From the NCBI RefSeq assembly GCF_049532895.1, contig NZ_CP064031.1:3100001-3164000 (forward strand): a stretch of 64,000 bases of DNA. Direction: 5' to 3'. This stretch comes from Dyella_B acidisoli. Lineage in GTDB: Bacteria; Pseudomonadota; Gammaproteobacteria; Xanthomonadales; Rhodanobacteraceae. The position numbers and the translations under genes were made by a program. This document shows, one piece after another, positions 49,375 to 58,125 of this stretch. Numbering within the stretch: position 1 is the first letter of the stretch; each line of letters opens with the position of its first letter. The notes below the pieces were generated by a model. The model saw only the letters and a program-made list of their open reading frames with translations. It made no database searches and was not told where the DNA came from.

Positions 49375-50044
49375 AAGCCTGCTGCCGCACGGAAAAATGG
49401 CGGTAAATCGCATAGCCCAGGCCGACCACGCCAGTGAGCGCTGCAGGCACGAGCAACACCCGTTCCTGGATATACGTAAAACCCAGTGCCCCCAGCGTGG
49501 CACCGAGAATGAAATTGCCTGCTACTAGCAGGCAGACGTGGATGCGAAGCATATCCACCTTCAAGCCACGCAAGCGTTGGCCGAGATACATGCCCAGATC
49601 CGTGAAGATGCCCGACAGATGCGTGGTGCGCAGCGTCGCGCCGCTATACGTGCTCACCATCGCGTTCTGCAAACCACACGCGGCTGATGCCAGATAGAGG
49701 CCCAAATCGCTACCGCCGTGAATCAAGGGCATGGCGGAAAACAGCAGCGCCGATTCGATCATCAGCACTACGCCGTAACGGCGACCGAGCTGCAGCGTGC
49801 GTTGCTCCACGATGAAGCCGCTGATCATCGCGCCGATCAGGAACGCCGCAATGGTCGTCGCCCAATGCAAGGCTTCCGACGCATCGCCGTGCGCGATCGA
49901 GATACCAAGCACGGTGCTGGTGCCGGTGAGGTGCGTCACCGGCTGATGACGAAAACACAGATAACCGACCGCGTTGATGCATCCGGCAGCCAGCGCGAGC
50001 AGGCCGCCGCCGATCCATGCCCAACGCGGCAGTTGGCGGATCAC
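49373..50044 (-). CDS. DUF1275 (YoaK-like) membrane protein
   Basis: The 223-residue protein has six or so membrane segments (GGGLLALAAGCINAVGYL, ATTIAAFLIGAMISGFIV, VCLLVAGNFILGATLGALGF, LVPAALTGVVGLGYAIY) and the family motifs THLTGTST and ACGLQNAMVSTYSGATLRTTHLSG. DUF1275 proteins are uncharacterised inner-membrane proteins, some of which may be transporters. The start appears to be GTG at 50044; no ATG is near. It begins ten bases after the lolA stop and is likely cotranscribed with it. Confidence 0.85.
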   Translation of the reverse strand: MIRQLPRWAWIGGGLLALAAGCINAVGYLCFRHQPVTHLTGTSTVLGISIAHGDASEALHWATTIAAFLIGAMISGFIVEQRTLQLGRRYGVVLMIESALLFSAMPLIHGGSDLGLYLASAACGLQNAMVSTYSGATLRTTHLSGIFTDLGMYLGQRLRGLKVDMLRIHVCLLVAGNFILGATLGALGFTYIQERVLLVPAALTGVVGLGYAIYRHFSVRQQA

Positions 50045-50054
50045 GTTGCGCGCT

Positions 50055-50720
50055 TTAGTTCTTCAGCGGCTGCGTGGTGAGTTCCGGTAGATCGCCGATC
50101 ACATCTGCGCCTTTCGGCGGTGTGAAGTTGAAATCCTGCGGCGGGATTGCCGGATTGCGCTTCCAGTTGGAGAAGCGAATGTCAGTGGTGGCGCCGAGCT
50201 GATCCTTGAACTGCATGCGCGCCAGGCCGTTAGCATCGAAGCCGAGGTCGGCGTAGCTGAATTGCGGTTCTTTCCCATTGGAGGTGAGGCGCAGCCACAC
50301 CAGGCCGTCGTGCTCACCCTGTTCGACCACGTGGAATTCCTTATCCAGCTGCGAGAGATCGGTCAGCACAGTCAGCGGGCTATGTGCTTCTTCGGTGTCC
50401 TGACGACGCACGGTGACCTGTTCCAGATCCGGGTCGTACAGCCACACGCGACTGCCGTCGGCGACGATGGTCTGCTTGTACGGCGCCAGCGTGTCCCAGC
50501 GGAACTGATGCGGCGCTTCCAGCACCAGCGTGCCGTTGCTGGTCTTGCTGGTTTTGCCGTTTGGGTCGGTGAGGGTTTGGCTGAAGTTACCGGAGAGGGC
50601 GTGCAGGCCTTGGGCGAAGGCGTCGAGGCGAGTGCGGGCTGGGCCGGTGGCGGCTTGGACGATGCTGCTTGCGAGCAAGACAAGCAAGGCAAAGAAAGCA
50701 ACGAAGCGGAGGCGTTTCAT
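50055..50720 (-). CDS. lolA: Outer-membrane lipoprotein carrier protein
   Basis: The 221-residue periplasmic chaperone ferries lipoproteins from LolCDE to LolB. It has a signal peptide (VAFFALLVLLASSIVQAA) and the incomplete beta-barrel fold with family landmarks LSGNFSQTLTD, APHQFRWDTLAPYKQTIV and LWLYDPDLEQVTVRR-like strand DGSRVWLYDPDLEQVTV. The C-terminal region NFTPPKGADVI is usual. Order ftsK-lolA on one strand matches other gammaproteobacteria; here rarA does not follow directly but lies 4.2 kb further on. Confidence 0.95.
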   Translation of the reverse strand: MKRLRFVAFFALLVLLASSIVQAATGPARTRLDAFAQGLHALSGNFSQTLTDPNGKTSKTSNGTLVLEAPHQFRWDTLAPYKQTIVADGSRVWLYDPDLEQVTVRRQDTEEAHSPLTVLTDLSQLDKEFHVVEQGEHDGLVWLRLTSNGKEPQFSYADLGFDANGLARMQFKDQLGATTDIRFSNWKRNPAIPPQDFNFTPPKGADVIGDLPELTTQPLKN

Positions 50721-50802
50721 GGATTCCCGTTCCTGATGTATCGGATGTCGCGAGTGTGCGGCGAAGAGGCTTAATGGCAGATGTGACGAAACCTTCCTTA
50801 GT

Positions 50803-50943
50803 GAGTCCCTCTCCCTCCGGGAGAGGGTGCCGAGAGGCGGGTGAGGGTCCGGGCGGAGCGCGATAACGACCCCTCACGAAAGACTCCAGAATCACGCTTC
50901 GATCGTACCCTCACCCCAACCCCTCTCCCGTAGAGGGAGGGGG
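50803..50943. repeat. Composite intergenic repeat, inverted copy of the family B module
   Basis: GTCCCTCTCCCTCCGGGAGA, GGGTGCCGAGAGGCGGGTGA and the far arm GTACCCTCACCCCAACCCCT appear in the reverse order of the copies at 16.3, 49.2 and 54.5 kb. It lies between lolA and ftsK, two genes normally adjacent. Confidence 0.85.
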
Positions 50944-50953
50944 CTAGCGAGCC

Positions 50954-53284
50954 TCAGTGCTTCGGCGGCGGCGGCGCCAGCACTTCGCGGTTGCCGTTGT
51001 GCAACGGCGCGCTTACCACGCCTTCCTGCTCCATCTGCTCGATCAAACGCGCAGCGCGGTTGTAGCCGATGCGCAGATGGCGCTGCACACCGGAGATCGA
51101 TGCACGGCGCGTTTCAGTGACGATGCGCACGGCTTTGTCGTACAGCTGTGCCTCGGCATCACCACCCTCTTCGCCGTCCTGCGGCAGGCCGGATTCGTTG
51201 ATGAACTTGCCATCGCTGGTGGCCTGCACTTCTTCAAGCACGCCTTCGATGTATTGCGGTGCGCCTTGCGCCCTGAGCCAGTTGACCACGTTGTGCACTT
51301 CGTGGTCGTCGACGAAGGCGCCGTGCACGCGATCGGGCGTAGCGGTGCCGGGCGGTAGGTAGAGCATGTCACCGTGACCGAGCAAGGTTTCCGCGCCAGA
51401 CTGATCCAGAATGGTGCGCGAGTCGATCTTGCTCGACACCTGGAACGCGATACGCGTCGGGATGTTCGCCTTGATCAAGCCGGTGATCACGTCCACCGAC
51501 GGACGCTGCGTGGCCAGGATCAGGTGCACGCCCGCTGCACGCGCCTTCTGTGCGAGGCGGGCGATGAGTTCCTCCACCTTCTTGCCGACGATCATCATCA
51601 TGTCGGCAAATTCGTCGATGATCACGACGATATATGGCAGCGTTTCCAGCGGCTCGGCCACCTGGTTGGGCATGTCCGGATTCGGGCGGAACAACGGATC
51701 CAGCAACGGCTGGCCGGCGTTCTCGGCGTCCTTCACCTTCTTGTTGAAGCCGGCGAGGTTGCGCACGCCCACTGCTGCCATCAGCTTGTAGCGGCGTTCC
51801 ATTTCGGCCACGCACCAGCGCAGCGCGTTGGCGGCTTCCTTCATGTCCGTCACGACCGGCGCGAGCAGATGCGGGATGCCCTCGTACACCGAGAGTTCCA
51901 GCATCTTCGGGTCGATCATGATCATGCGCACGTCTTTGGCACTGGCCTTGTACAGCAGGCTCAGCACCATCGCATTCACCGCGACGGACTTACCGGAACC
52001 GGTGGTACCCGCCACCAGCAGATGCGGCATCTTGGCGAGATCGGCCACCATCGCACGGCCGCCGATGTCCTTGCCAAGCGCCAGCGTGAGCGGCGATTTC
52101 TGCTGGTCGTATTTGTCGGAGCGCAGGATCTCAGAGAGATAAACGATCTGCTTCTTGGCGTTCGGAATTTCCAGGCCGATCACGTTCTTGCCGGGAATCA
52201 CGTCGACCACGCGCACGCTGACCACGGACAGGCCGCGTGCGATGTCCTTGTCCAGGCTCGACACCTGGCTGCCGCGCACGCCTGCTGCAGGCTCCAGTTC
52301 GAAGCGGGTGATCACGGGGCCGGGATAGACACCCACCACCTTGGCTTCGATCTTGAAGTCTTTCAGTTTCAGCTCGACCTGACGCGACAGAACTTCGAGC
52401 GTTTCTTCCGAATAACCCGGACCCTGTTCCGGCGCTTCGTCCAGCAGCGACAGCGGCGGCAGTTCGCCCGGCTGCGCCGCGCCGACGAACAGCGGGATCT
52501 GCGTTTCCACGCGGGCGCGCTCGCTCTTCACCACCGGTGCGGCGGGTGCCTCGATGCGTACGGGTTCGCGCTTGGCCTGCTTGATCGCTTCGGTCTTCTT
52601 CACCACTTCACGCTCAACGCGTGCCTGGTGCGCGGCGATCACTTCCGGCGCCTCACGGAGCTTGCCGCCGAACCAGCTGGCGAGCTTCAACACGCTCTGC
52701 CCGATCAGATCCATCAGCTTGAACCAGGACAGCCCGGTAGCGAAGGTGATCGCGACGAGGAAGATCGCCAGCAGAAACAGCGGAGCACCCTTCTCGCCAA
52801 AAGCACTAAGCAGGCCGTGGCCGATTCCGCGACCGATCACACCGCCCGGCCCTTCCGGGGCCATTGTGCTGTCCCGGAAAATGATCCAGCACAGCCCTGG
52901 CGCGGTGATGAAGAAGAACACCGAGCCGATCAGGCGCAGGGAAGGCTCCCACGGCTGCACGCTGCGCACGCCGTGGTTGCGCAGCACCTGCACGCCGAGG
53001 AACAGCAGCAACAAGGGGAAGCAATACGCCACGCTACCGAACAGATAGCGCAACAAGTCCGCGAAATAGGCGCCGACGGTGCCGCCGAGGTTGTGCACAT
53101 GGCCGCTGGTGTCAGCGTGCGACCAGCCTGGATCGGCCGCGTCGTAACTGAAGAGGCATACCAGCAGGTACAGCGCCAACGGCAGCAGTAGCAGCGCGCC
53201 CGCTTCACGCAGGCGGCGCTTCACTTCCTCGCTAAGGCCAGTCTTTTCCTTTGCTTTTCGTACATTTGCGCTACGCGCTGCCAC
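50954..53284 (-). CDS. ftsK: DNA translocase FtsK
   Basis: The 776-residue protein couples chromosome segregation to division. Four N-terminal membrane segments (GALLLLPLALYLLVCLFSY, YFADLLRYLFGSVAYCFPLLL, LRLIGSVFFFITAPGLCWI, LFLLAIFLVAITFATGLSW) are followed by a short linker. The alpha/beta motor has Walker A VAGTTGSGKSVAVNAM and Walker B IVVIIDEFADMM, and the gamma wHTH reads KOPS sites (TETRRASISGVQRHLRIGYN). The start is uncertain: GTG at 53284 has AAAAGGAAAC upstream and fits the family; longer frames reach 53389. The long linker of E. coli FtsK is absent, as in xanthomonads. Confidence 0.95.
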   Translation of the reverse strand: MAARSANVRKAKEKTGLSEEVKRRLREAGALLLLPLALYLLVCLFSYDAADPGWSHADTSGHVHNLGGTVGAYFADLLRYLFGSVAYCFPLLLLFLGVQVLRNHGVRSVQPWEPSLRLIGSVFFFITAPGLCWIIFRDSTMAPEGPGGVIGRGIGHGLLSAFGEKGAPLFLLAIFLVAITFATGLSWFKLMDLIGQSVLKLASWFGGKLREAPEVIAAHQARVEREVVKKTEAIKQAKREPVRIEAPAAPVVKSERARVETQIPLFVGAAQPGELPPLSLLDEAPEQGPGYSEETLEVLSRQVELKLKDFKIEAKVVGVYPGPVITRFELEPAAGVRGSQVSSLDKDIARGLSVVSVRVVDVIPGKNVIGLEIPNAKKQIVYLSEILRSDKYDQQKSPLTLALGKDIGGRAMVADLAKMPHLLVAGTTGSGKSVAVNAMVLSLLYKASAKDVRMIMIDPKMLELSVYEGIPHLLAPVVTDMKEAANALRWCVAEMERRYKLMAAVGVRNLAGFNKKVKDAENAGQPLLDPLFRPNPDMPNQVAEPLETLPYIVVIIDEFADMMMIVGKKVEELIARLAQKARAAGVHLILATQRPSVDVITGLIKANIPTRIAFQVSSKIDSRTILDQSGAETLLGHGDMLYLPPGTATPDRVHGAFVDDHEVHNVVNWLRAQGAPQYIEGVLEEVQATSDGKFINESGLPQDGEEGGDAEAQLYDKAVRIVTETRRASISGVQRHLRIGYNRAARLIEQMEQEGVVSAPLHNGNREVLAPPPPKH

Positions 53285-53542
53285 CGGGGTGTGTTTCCTT
53301 TTAGGAATGTCGAACGAATAACTCAATGCGCGTTGCAGTGTAACAAGCGGTGTAGACCTGATAGCGACAGCGCAGACACCACCGTCCACAGGTCAGGTTC
53401 AGAAACGGGCAGTGCAAGTCAACCTTGAATAGCCCCTGCGACTTCCCCATCCTTGCGGACTCCTTGGAGGGGCCCGTGAAGGCCTTTCCACAATTGAGAA
53501 CCGCCCTGATAAATCGCCAGCAAACCCTTAAGGATTATAGCA

Positions 53543-54502
53543 ATGACCACCCCCAAGCATAGCCGCCTGCTGATCCTCGGCTCCGGTCCTGCCGGTTACA
53601 CCGCCGCGGTGTACGCCGCGCGCGCCAACCTCAAGCCGACCATGGTCACCGGCCTGCAGCAGGGTGGACAGTTGATGACCACCACCGAGGTCGACAATTG
53701 GCCTGGCGACGTCAAGGGTGTGCAAGGTCCTGAACTGATGCAGCGCATGGCCGAACACGCCGAGCGCTTCGAAACCGAGATGGTGTTCGATCACATCCAC
53801 ACCGCCGATCTCAAGCAGCGTCCATTTCGCCTGAAGGGTGATTCGGGCGAATACACCTGCGACGCGCTGATCATCGCCACCGGTGCTACTGCCAAGTACT
53901 TGGGGATTTCCAGCGAGGAGCACTACAAAGGCAAAGGCGTTTCGGCCTGCGCCACCTGCGACGGCTTCTTCTTCCGCGACCAGGACGTGGTGGTGGTCGG
54001 TGGCGGCAACACCGCCGTGGAAGAAGCGCTATACCTGGCCAACATCTGCCGCAAGGTGTATCTGGTGCATCGCCGCGACAAGCTGCGCGCCGAAAAAATC
54101 ATGCAGGACAAACTGTTCGAGAAAGCCGCCCACGGCAAGATCGAACTGGTGTGGACCCACACCATCGACGAAGTGCTGGGCGACAACACCGGCGTGACCG
54201 GTGTGCGTGTGAAGGACATCAACAGTGGTGTCACACGCGATATCGCTGCCACGGGTTTCTTTGTGGCGATCGGCCACACACCGAACACTGGCATCTTCGA
54301 AGGCCAGCTCGACATGCACGACGGCTACATCAAGATCCGCAGCGGGTTGGAAGGCATGGCGACGATGACGTCGGTGCCTGGCGTGTTTGCTTCGGGCGAC
54401 GTGGCGGATCATGTGTATCGGCAGGCTGTGACATCGGCTGGTTTTGGCTGCATGGCCGCGCTGGATGCGGAGCGGTGGTTGGATCAGCACGCGAAGGGTT
54501 GA
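53543..54502 (+). CDS. trxB: Thioredoxin-disulfide reductase
   Basis: The 319-residue flavoenzyme reduces thioredoxin with NADPH. It has the FAD-binding GSGPAGYTAAVYAAR, the redox-active CATC in SACATCDGFFF, the NADPH site VVVGGGNTAVEEALYLA and the C-terminal FAD motif VFASGDVADHVYRQAVTSAG. The ATG has AAGGATTATAGCA upstream. It diverges from ftsK, an arrangement also seen in related genomes. The cytoplasmic enzyme keeps thioredoxin reduced for ribonucleotide reductase and stress defence. Confidence 0.97.
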   Translation: MTTPKHSRLLILGSGPAGYTAAVYAARANLKPTMVTGLQQGGQLMTTTEVDNWPGDVKGVQGPELMQRMAEHAERFETEMVFDHIHTADLKQRPFRLKGDSGEYTCDALIIATGATAKYLGISSEEHYKGKGVSACATCDGFFFRDQDVVVVGGGNTAVEEALYLANICRKVYLVHRRDKLRAEKIMQDKLFEKAAHGKIELVWTHTIDEVLGDNTGVTGVRVKDINSGVTRDIAATGFFVAIGHTPNTGIFEGQLDMHDGYIKIRSGLEGMATMTSVPGVFASGDVADHVYRQAVTSAGFGCMAALDAERWLDQHAKG

Positions 54503-54516
54503 TGCGCAATATCAAA

Positions 54517-54660
54517 GCCCCTCTCCCTTCGGGAGAGGGGTTGGGGTGAGGGTACGATCAGCACGCGATGCAAATACTTGTGTAAAAACTCAACATTACG
54601 CTCCGCCCGAACCCTCACCCACCTGTCGGCACCCTCTCCCGAGGGGAGAGGGGCTCACTT
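54517..54660. repeat. Composite intergenic repeat (family B module)
   Basis: GCCCCTCTCCCTTCGGGAGA, GGGTTGGGGTGAGGGTACGA, then GCTCCGCCCGAACCCTCACC and CCCTCTCCCGAGGGGAGAGG. The order is the same as the copies at 16.3 and 49.2 kb. Confidence 0.85.
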
Positions 54661-54688
54661 AGCAAGTTCTTCTTGAGTTGATATCACT

Positions 54689-55825
54689 TTGGCCTCTCTC
54701 GAAGCCCGCTTCCACGACAGCATCGACGATATCCCCGCCTCGGCTTGGGACGCATTGCGCCCCGACGACAACCCGTTTCTCTCGCACGCCTTTCTCGCAG
54801 GCCTGGAACGCACCGGCTGCATCCGCCCGGATTGGGGCTGGCAACCCCATCACCTCGGCCTTTATCGCAACGGCACGCTGGTCGCCGCCGCACCGCTGTA
54901 TTTGAAAGGTAATTCGCACGGCGAATTCGTGTTCGACTGGAGCTGGGCCAGTGCGTGGGAACGGGCGGGTGGTCAGTATTACCCCAAGCTGCTCAATGCC
55001 GTGCCCTATTCGCCCATCACCGGGTCGCGTTTGCTCGTTGGCGCTCATCCCGAATTGCGCGAAGTGTTGGTAGACGCCATGCAGCAACAAGCGCAGCGGC
55101 TCCAACTTTCATCCGTGCACGCAAACTTCCTTGCCGAAGAAGATCTACCTGCATTCGATTCCGACTGGATGGCGCGCAGCGATGTGCAATTCCACTGGCA
55201 CAACCAGGGGTATGCCGATTTCGAGGCGTTTCTTGCCGCGCTTAATCACAAGAAGCGCAAAAACATTCGGCACGAACGCAAGCACGTAGCCGCGCATGGT
55301 TTGCGCATCGAGATGGTCGGAGGCGCGGAGTTGAACATGCGCCACTGGCGGCGTGTGCATGCACTGTACGCATCCACGTTCGATGCCAAGGGCAACCACG
55401 CCGCGCTGACCGAAGCGTTCTTCCAATACTTGCGGAAGGAATTGGGCAACGCAGTGCAACTCGCGCTGGCGTGGCAAAACGATGACATCGTCGCCATGGC
55501 ATTGATGCTGCGCAGCGCCACCACCTTGTACGGCCGCTACTGGGGTGCAAGCGTGGATGTGCCGAATCTGCATTTCGAGCTGTGCTACTACCAGGGCATC
55601 GAATACGCCATCACGCATGGCCTGCAGCGTTTCGAACCCGGCGCACAGGGCGAACATAAGCTGGCGCGCGGTTTTTTGCCGGTACGTACGCATTCGCGCC
55701 ATTACTTGCTGCATGAGGGCTTTCGTAGCGCGGTGCGGCGCGCGCTTGCGCACGAACGCGAGAGCATGGACGCTTATGCTGACGATCTGCTCGATCACAC
55801 CCCTTACGCCAAAGGGGCGCTCTGA
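54689..55825 (+). CDS. FemAB/GNAT-like acyltransferase family protein
   Basis: The 378-residue protein belongs to the 'peptidogalycan biosynthesis/DUF482' FemAB-like group (COG3146). It has the entry pattern NPFLSHAFLAGLE, then QPHHLGLYRNGTLVAAAPLY and GEFVFDWSWASAWER, the lysine-rich NHKKRKNIRHERK, and a C-terminal GNAT fold ending in FEPGAQGEHKLARGF, the family signature. It likely transfers an acyl or aminoacyl group; no substrate is known. The start is TTG at 54689; no closer ATG exists and the family begins at this point. Its stop codon falls inside the left arm of a 26-bp inverted repeat. Confidence 0.8.
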   Translation: MASLEARFHDSIDDIPASAWDALRPDDNPFLSHAFLAGLERTGCIRPDWGWQPHHLGLYRNGTLVAAAPLYLKGNSHGEFVFDWSWASAWERAGGQYYPKLLNAVPYSPITGSRLLVGAHPELREVLVDAMQQQAQRLQLSSVHANFLAEEDLPAFDSDWMARSDVQFHWHNQGYADFEAFLAALNHKKRKNIRHERKHVAAHGLRIEMVGGAELNMRHWRRVHALYASTFDAKGNHAALTEAFFQYLRKELGNAVQLALAWQNDDIVAMALMLRSATTLYGRYWGASVDVPNLHFELCYYQGIEYAITHGLQRFEPGAQGEHKLARGFLPVRTHSRHYLLHEGFRSAVRRALAHERESMDAYADDLLDHTPYAKGAL

Positions 55826-56103
55826 CTGATTCTGCGTAGGTGGCATGATGTCCAGAAGGCTCGCAGGGTGTGTTGCGCGACGCAGGGAAGACTGGCCGTC
55901 TTTTCAAGTCGCGCGGCACAGCCTGCGAGCCTTCTCGACATCACCCCGTCGTTTAAAATCAAAATGTGGGGCCGGCCCTGTCTGTCCGCATCCCTTCGGT
56001 CCGTCGTCTCAACAGACGGCCAGTCTGCCCTCGCCGACGGCCCTGTGGTCTGCGAACAGACAGGGCCGGTGACGCCCACGCAGAATCAGTCAGAGCGCCC
56101 CTT
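55812..56103. repeat. 292-bp structured element bounded by 26-bp inverted repeats
   Basis: The outer arms 55812-55837 and 56078-56103 (containing GCGCTCTGACTGATTCTGCG) are perfect reverse complements. Inside are two further long hairpins: GATGTC..GAAGGCTCGCAGG (55847-55867) with its complement at 55922-55942, and CCGGCCCTGTCTGT (55972-55985) with its complement at 56056-56069. The element overlaps the last codons of the acyltransferase gene and ends one base before the aat ATG. No frame inside is supported. It looks like a MITE-like or strongly folding RNA element. Confidence 0.8.
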
Positions 56104-56847
56104 ATGATCCGCCTCCACCGGCTCGACGATCACCTTCCGGACCGCTTTCCCGATCCGCGCCACGCACTCGTCGAACCGAATGGATTGCTGGCATTTGGCG
56201 GCGATCTCTCGCCGCAGCGGCTGCTCAACGCGTATGCACACGGCATCTTTCCCTGGTTCAACGACGGTGAGCCGATCCTGTGGTGGTCCCCCGATCCGCG
56301 CTGTGTGTTTCTCACCGACGACCTGCGCCCGAATCGCAGCTTGCGCAGGGCGCTGAAAGACAAGGCCTGGCAGATCAGCGTTGATCGCGCGTTCCGGCAG
56401 GTGATGCACGCTTGTGCCGCGCCACGCCCGGGCCAGTTCGGAACGTGGATCAGCAAAGACATGATCGAGGCATACAGCAGACTGCACGACATGGGCTTTG
56501 CGCATAGCGTGGAAGTGTGGGACCAGGAACGCCTGATTGGAGGTATCTATGGCGTATCCACCGGCAGGTTGTTTTGCGGGGAATCGATGTTCAGCGCCGA
56601 AAGCGGTGGATCGAAGCTTGCGCTCTGTGCACTTGCCGCGCTATTGCGTGATTGGGAGTGCCCGCTGATCGATGCGCAAGTGAGCAATCCGCATTTGCTG
56701 GGCCTGGGTGCGGTGGAAATACCGCGCGAGGTGTTTTTGCGGCAGGTTTCGGTGCTTGTTGCTGAGCCACTTGATGCGCGGTGTTGGAAGGATATTCCGA
56801 TCGTTCCGGCACAACGTGTTCTGGAAAGCGGCGGCTTCGGCCCATAA
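56104..56847 (+). CDS. aat: Leucyl/phenylalanyl-tRNA-protein transferase
   Basis: The 247-residue enzyme adds Leu or Phe from aminoacyl-tRNA to N-terminal Arg or Lys of proteins, marking them for ClpS/ClpAP degradation (N-end rule). Family landmarks are LVEPNGLLAFGGDLSPQRLL, AYAHGIFPWFNDGEPILWWS, GTWISKDMIEAYSRLHDMG, HSVEVWDQERLIGGIYGV and FCGESMFS. Length is normal. The ATG at 56104 is immediately preceded by the right arm of an inverted-repeat element (GAGCGCCCCTT), so the repeat supplies the whole ribosome-binding region. Confidence 0.95.
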   Translation: MIRLHRLDDHLPDRFPDPRHALVEPNGLLAFGGDLSPQRLLNAYAHGIFPWFNDGEPILWWSPDPRCVFLTDDLRPNRSLRRALKDKAWQISVDRAFRQVMHACAAPRPGQFGTWISKDMIEAYSRLHDMGFAHSVEVWDQERLIGGIYGVSTGRLFCGESMFSAESGGSKLALCALAALLRDWECPLIDAQVSNPHLLGLGAVEIPREVFLRQVSVLVAEPLDARCWKDIPIVPAQRVLESGGFGP

Positions 56848-56868
56848 TCCTCATGTAATCCTCACGGC

Positions 56869-56947
56869 CGTCATTCCCGCGAAAGCGGGAATCCATCTTG
56901 CTTTGATGCATCCGTGAAAATGGATTCCCGCTTTCGCGGGAATGACG
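56869..56947. repeat. Facing pair of REP-like palindromes (family A)
   Basis: CGTCATTCCCGCGAAAGCGG and the inverse CCGCTTTCGCGGGAATGACG flank ~30 bp between convergent aat and the HD-GYP gene. A family C hairpin (GTTGGGGTTTGCACCCCAAC) follows at 56997-57016. Confidence 0.85.
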
Positions 56948-57015
56948 ACCCTTCAAGAACGTTCATCATGGCGCGTGCCACGATGCTGCATGACCGTTGG
57001 GGTTTGCACCCCAAC

Positions 57016-57825
57016 CTACGGATTCAGTGCAAGCCCTTTCAATTCTGCGTAATTGTCCAAAAACAACTGCACCAAATGCGGATCGAGCTGCCCGCCCGCG
57101 GCTTCACGCAGATAGTGCAACACCTCCGTTTCCGGCCATGCGGGCTTATAGACACGCGGAAAGCTCAACGCATCCCACACGTCCACCACACTGAAGATGC
57201 GCGCCGCGACGGGGATCGTCTCGCCTTTCAGTCCTTGCGGATAACCGCTGCCGTCCCAGCGTTCGTGATGGCTGTACGGAATGGCACTGGCGCTGTGCAG
57301 AAAATCGATCCGTTGCAACATGTCGTATCCCAGACGAGGATGCGTGCGCATCAGCAGCGTTTCATCCTCGTCCAGTTTGCCCGGCTTGATCAGGATCGCG
57401 TCCGGCAAGGCCAACTTGCCGATGTCATGCAGCAGTGCGCCGAACTTGATATCGCGCAAGGCATCGCCTTCCAGCCCAGCCATGCGTGCGAGTCCCAGCG
57501 CCATGCGCACCACGCGTTCGGAGTGATCGCGGGTCTCCTTGTGCCGGATGTCCATCGCGCCTACCAGCACGCGCAACGCCTGCTCATGGCTGTCGAGCAA
57601 TCGCTGATTGGCCTCTGCCAAGCGGTGTACCGTACGACCGATCATCCAGTACAACAGCAGCCCGGTACCCAGGACGAACAGCCAGCCTTTCAAAATCTGA
57701 TACAAAACGATGCGGTGCGGATCGTGTACCAGACTGCCCAGCAGGTGTCCGGACACCCATATGTATATCGCCGAGATCAGCACATAGGTGCCGGCTGTGC
57801 GCAGTTGCGGGCTGAGTTTTTTCAC
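57016..57825 (-). CDS. HD-GYP domain protein, membrane-anchored
   Basis: The ~269-residue protein has two N-terminal membrane segments (AGTYVLISAIYIWVSGHLLG and ILKGWLFVLGTGLLLYWMI). The HD-GYP phosphohydrolase domain follows: HKETRDHSERV, LLHDIGKLALPD (HD), MRTHPRLGYDML, HHERWDGSGYPQGLKG (the GYP motif). HD-GYP enzymes degrade cyclic di-GMP, and all metal-binding residues expected are seen. There is no REC or PAS input domain. The start is uncertain (GTG 57825 assumed; a TTG at 57921 lengthens it by 32 residues). A family C repeat overlaps the gene's 3' end. Confidence 0.85.
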   Translation of the reverse strand: MKKLSPQLRTAGTYVLISAIYIWVSGHLLGSLVHDPHRIVLYQILKGWLFVLGTGLLLYWMIGRTVHRLAEANQRLLDSHEQALRVLVGAMDIRHKETRDHSERVVRMALGLARMAGLEGDALRDIKFGALLHDIGKLALPDAILIKPGKLDEDETLLMRTHPRLGYDMLQRIDFLHSASAIPYSHHERWDGSGYPQGLKGETIPVAARIFSVVDVWDALSFPRVYKPAWPETEVLHYLREAAGGQLDPHLVQLFLDNYAELKGLALNP

Positions 57826-58049
57826 GGTCAACGCACGCTCTGCAAGCAACCCTCGCAAGCGAAGATCGGTTGATAGGTCCCTGCGACCCGCATGCGGTAC
57901 CCCGTCATCGCATAAGCGCAAACACTGTCACGAACTGATGCCAAGGCCACGACCTTGTTTCCCCCTGTGGCGCTATCGAACAAGCATTCTGCCATCCGCC
58001 GAGTGAAACATGGTGTGCGGCTTTGCGCAATTCACCGCGTGCACCTTTG

Positions 58050-58125
58050 ATCGTGGGTTGCGGTGCAAATCCCAACATGGCCATGCATGTCGATCACGAT
58101 ATTGGGGTTTGCCCCCCAACCGAGT
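58050..58125. repeat. GGTTGGGG/CCCCAA palindromic repeats (family C)
   Basis: GGTTGCGGTGCAAATCCCAAC and ATTGGGGTTTGCCCCCCAACC are two units separated by ATGGCCATGCATGTCGATCACG. The second unit encodes the last seven residues of the acetyl-CoA hydrolase/transferase gene. Family C units also occur at 9.16, 16.48, 49.35 and 57.0 kb. Confidence 0.7.

Noticed and set aside
51374..53191. 605-codon open frame antisense to ftsK
   Set aside because: His/Arg-rich translation typical of an antisense shadow; ftsK is unambiguous on the other strand.
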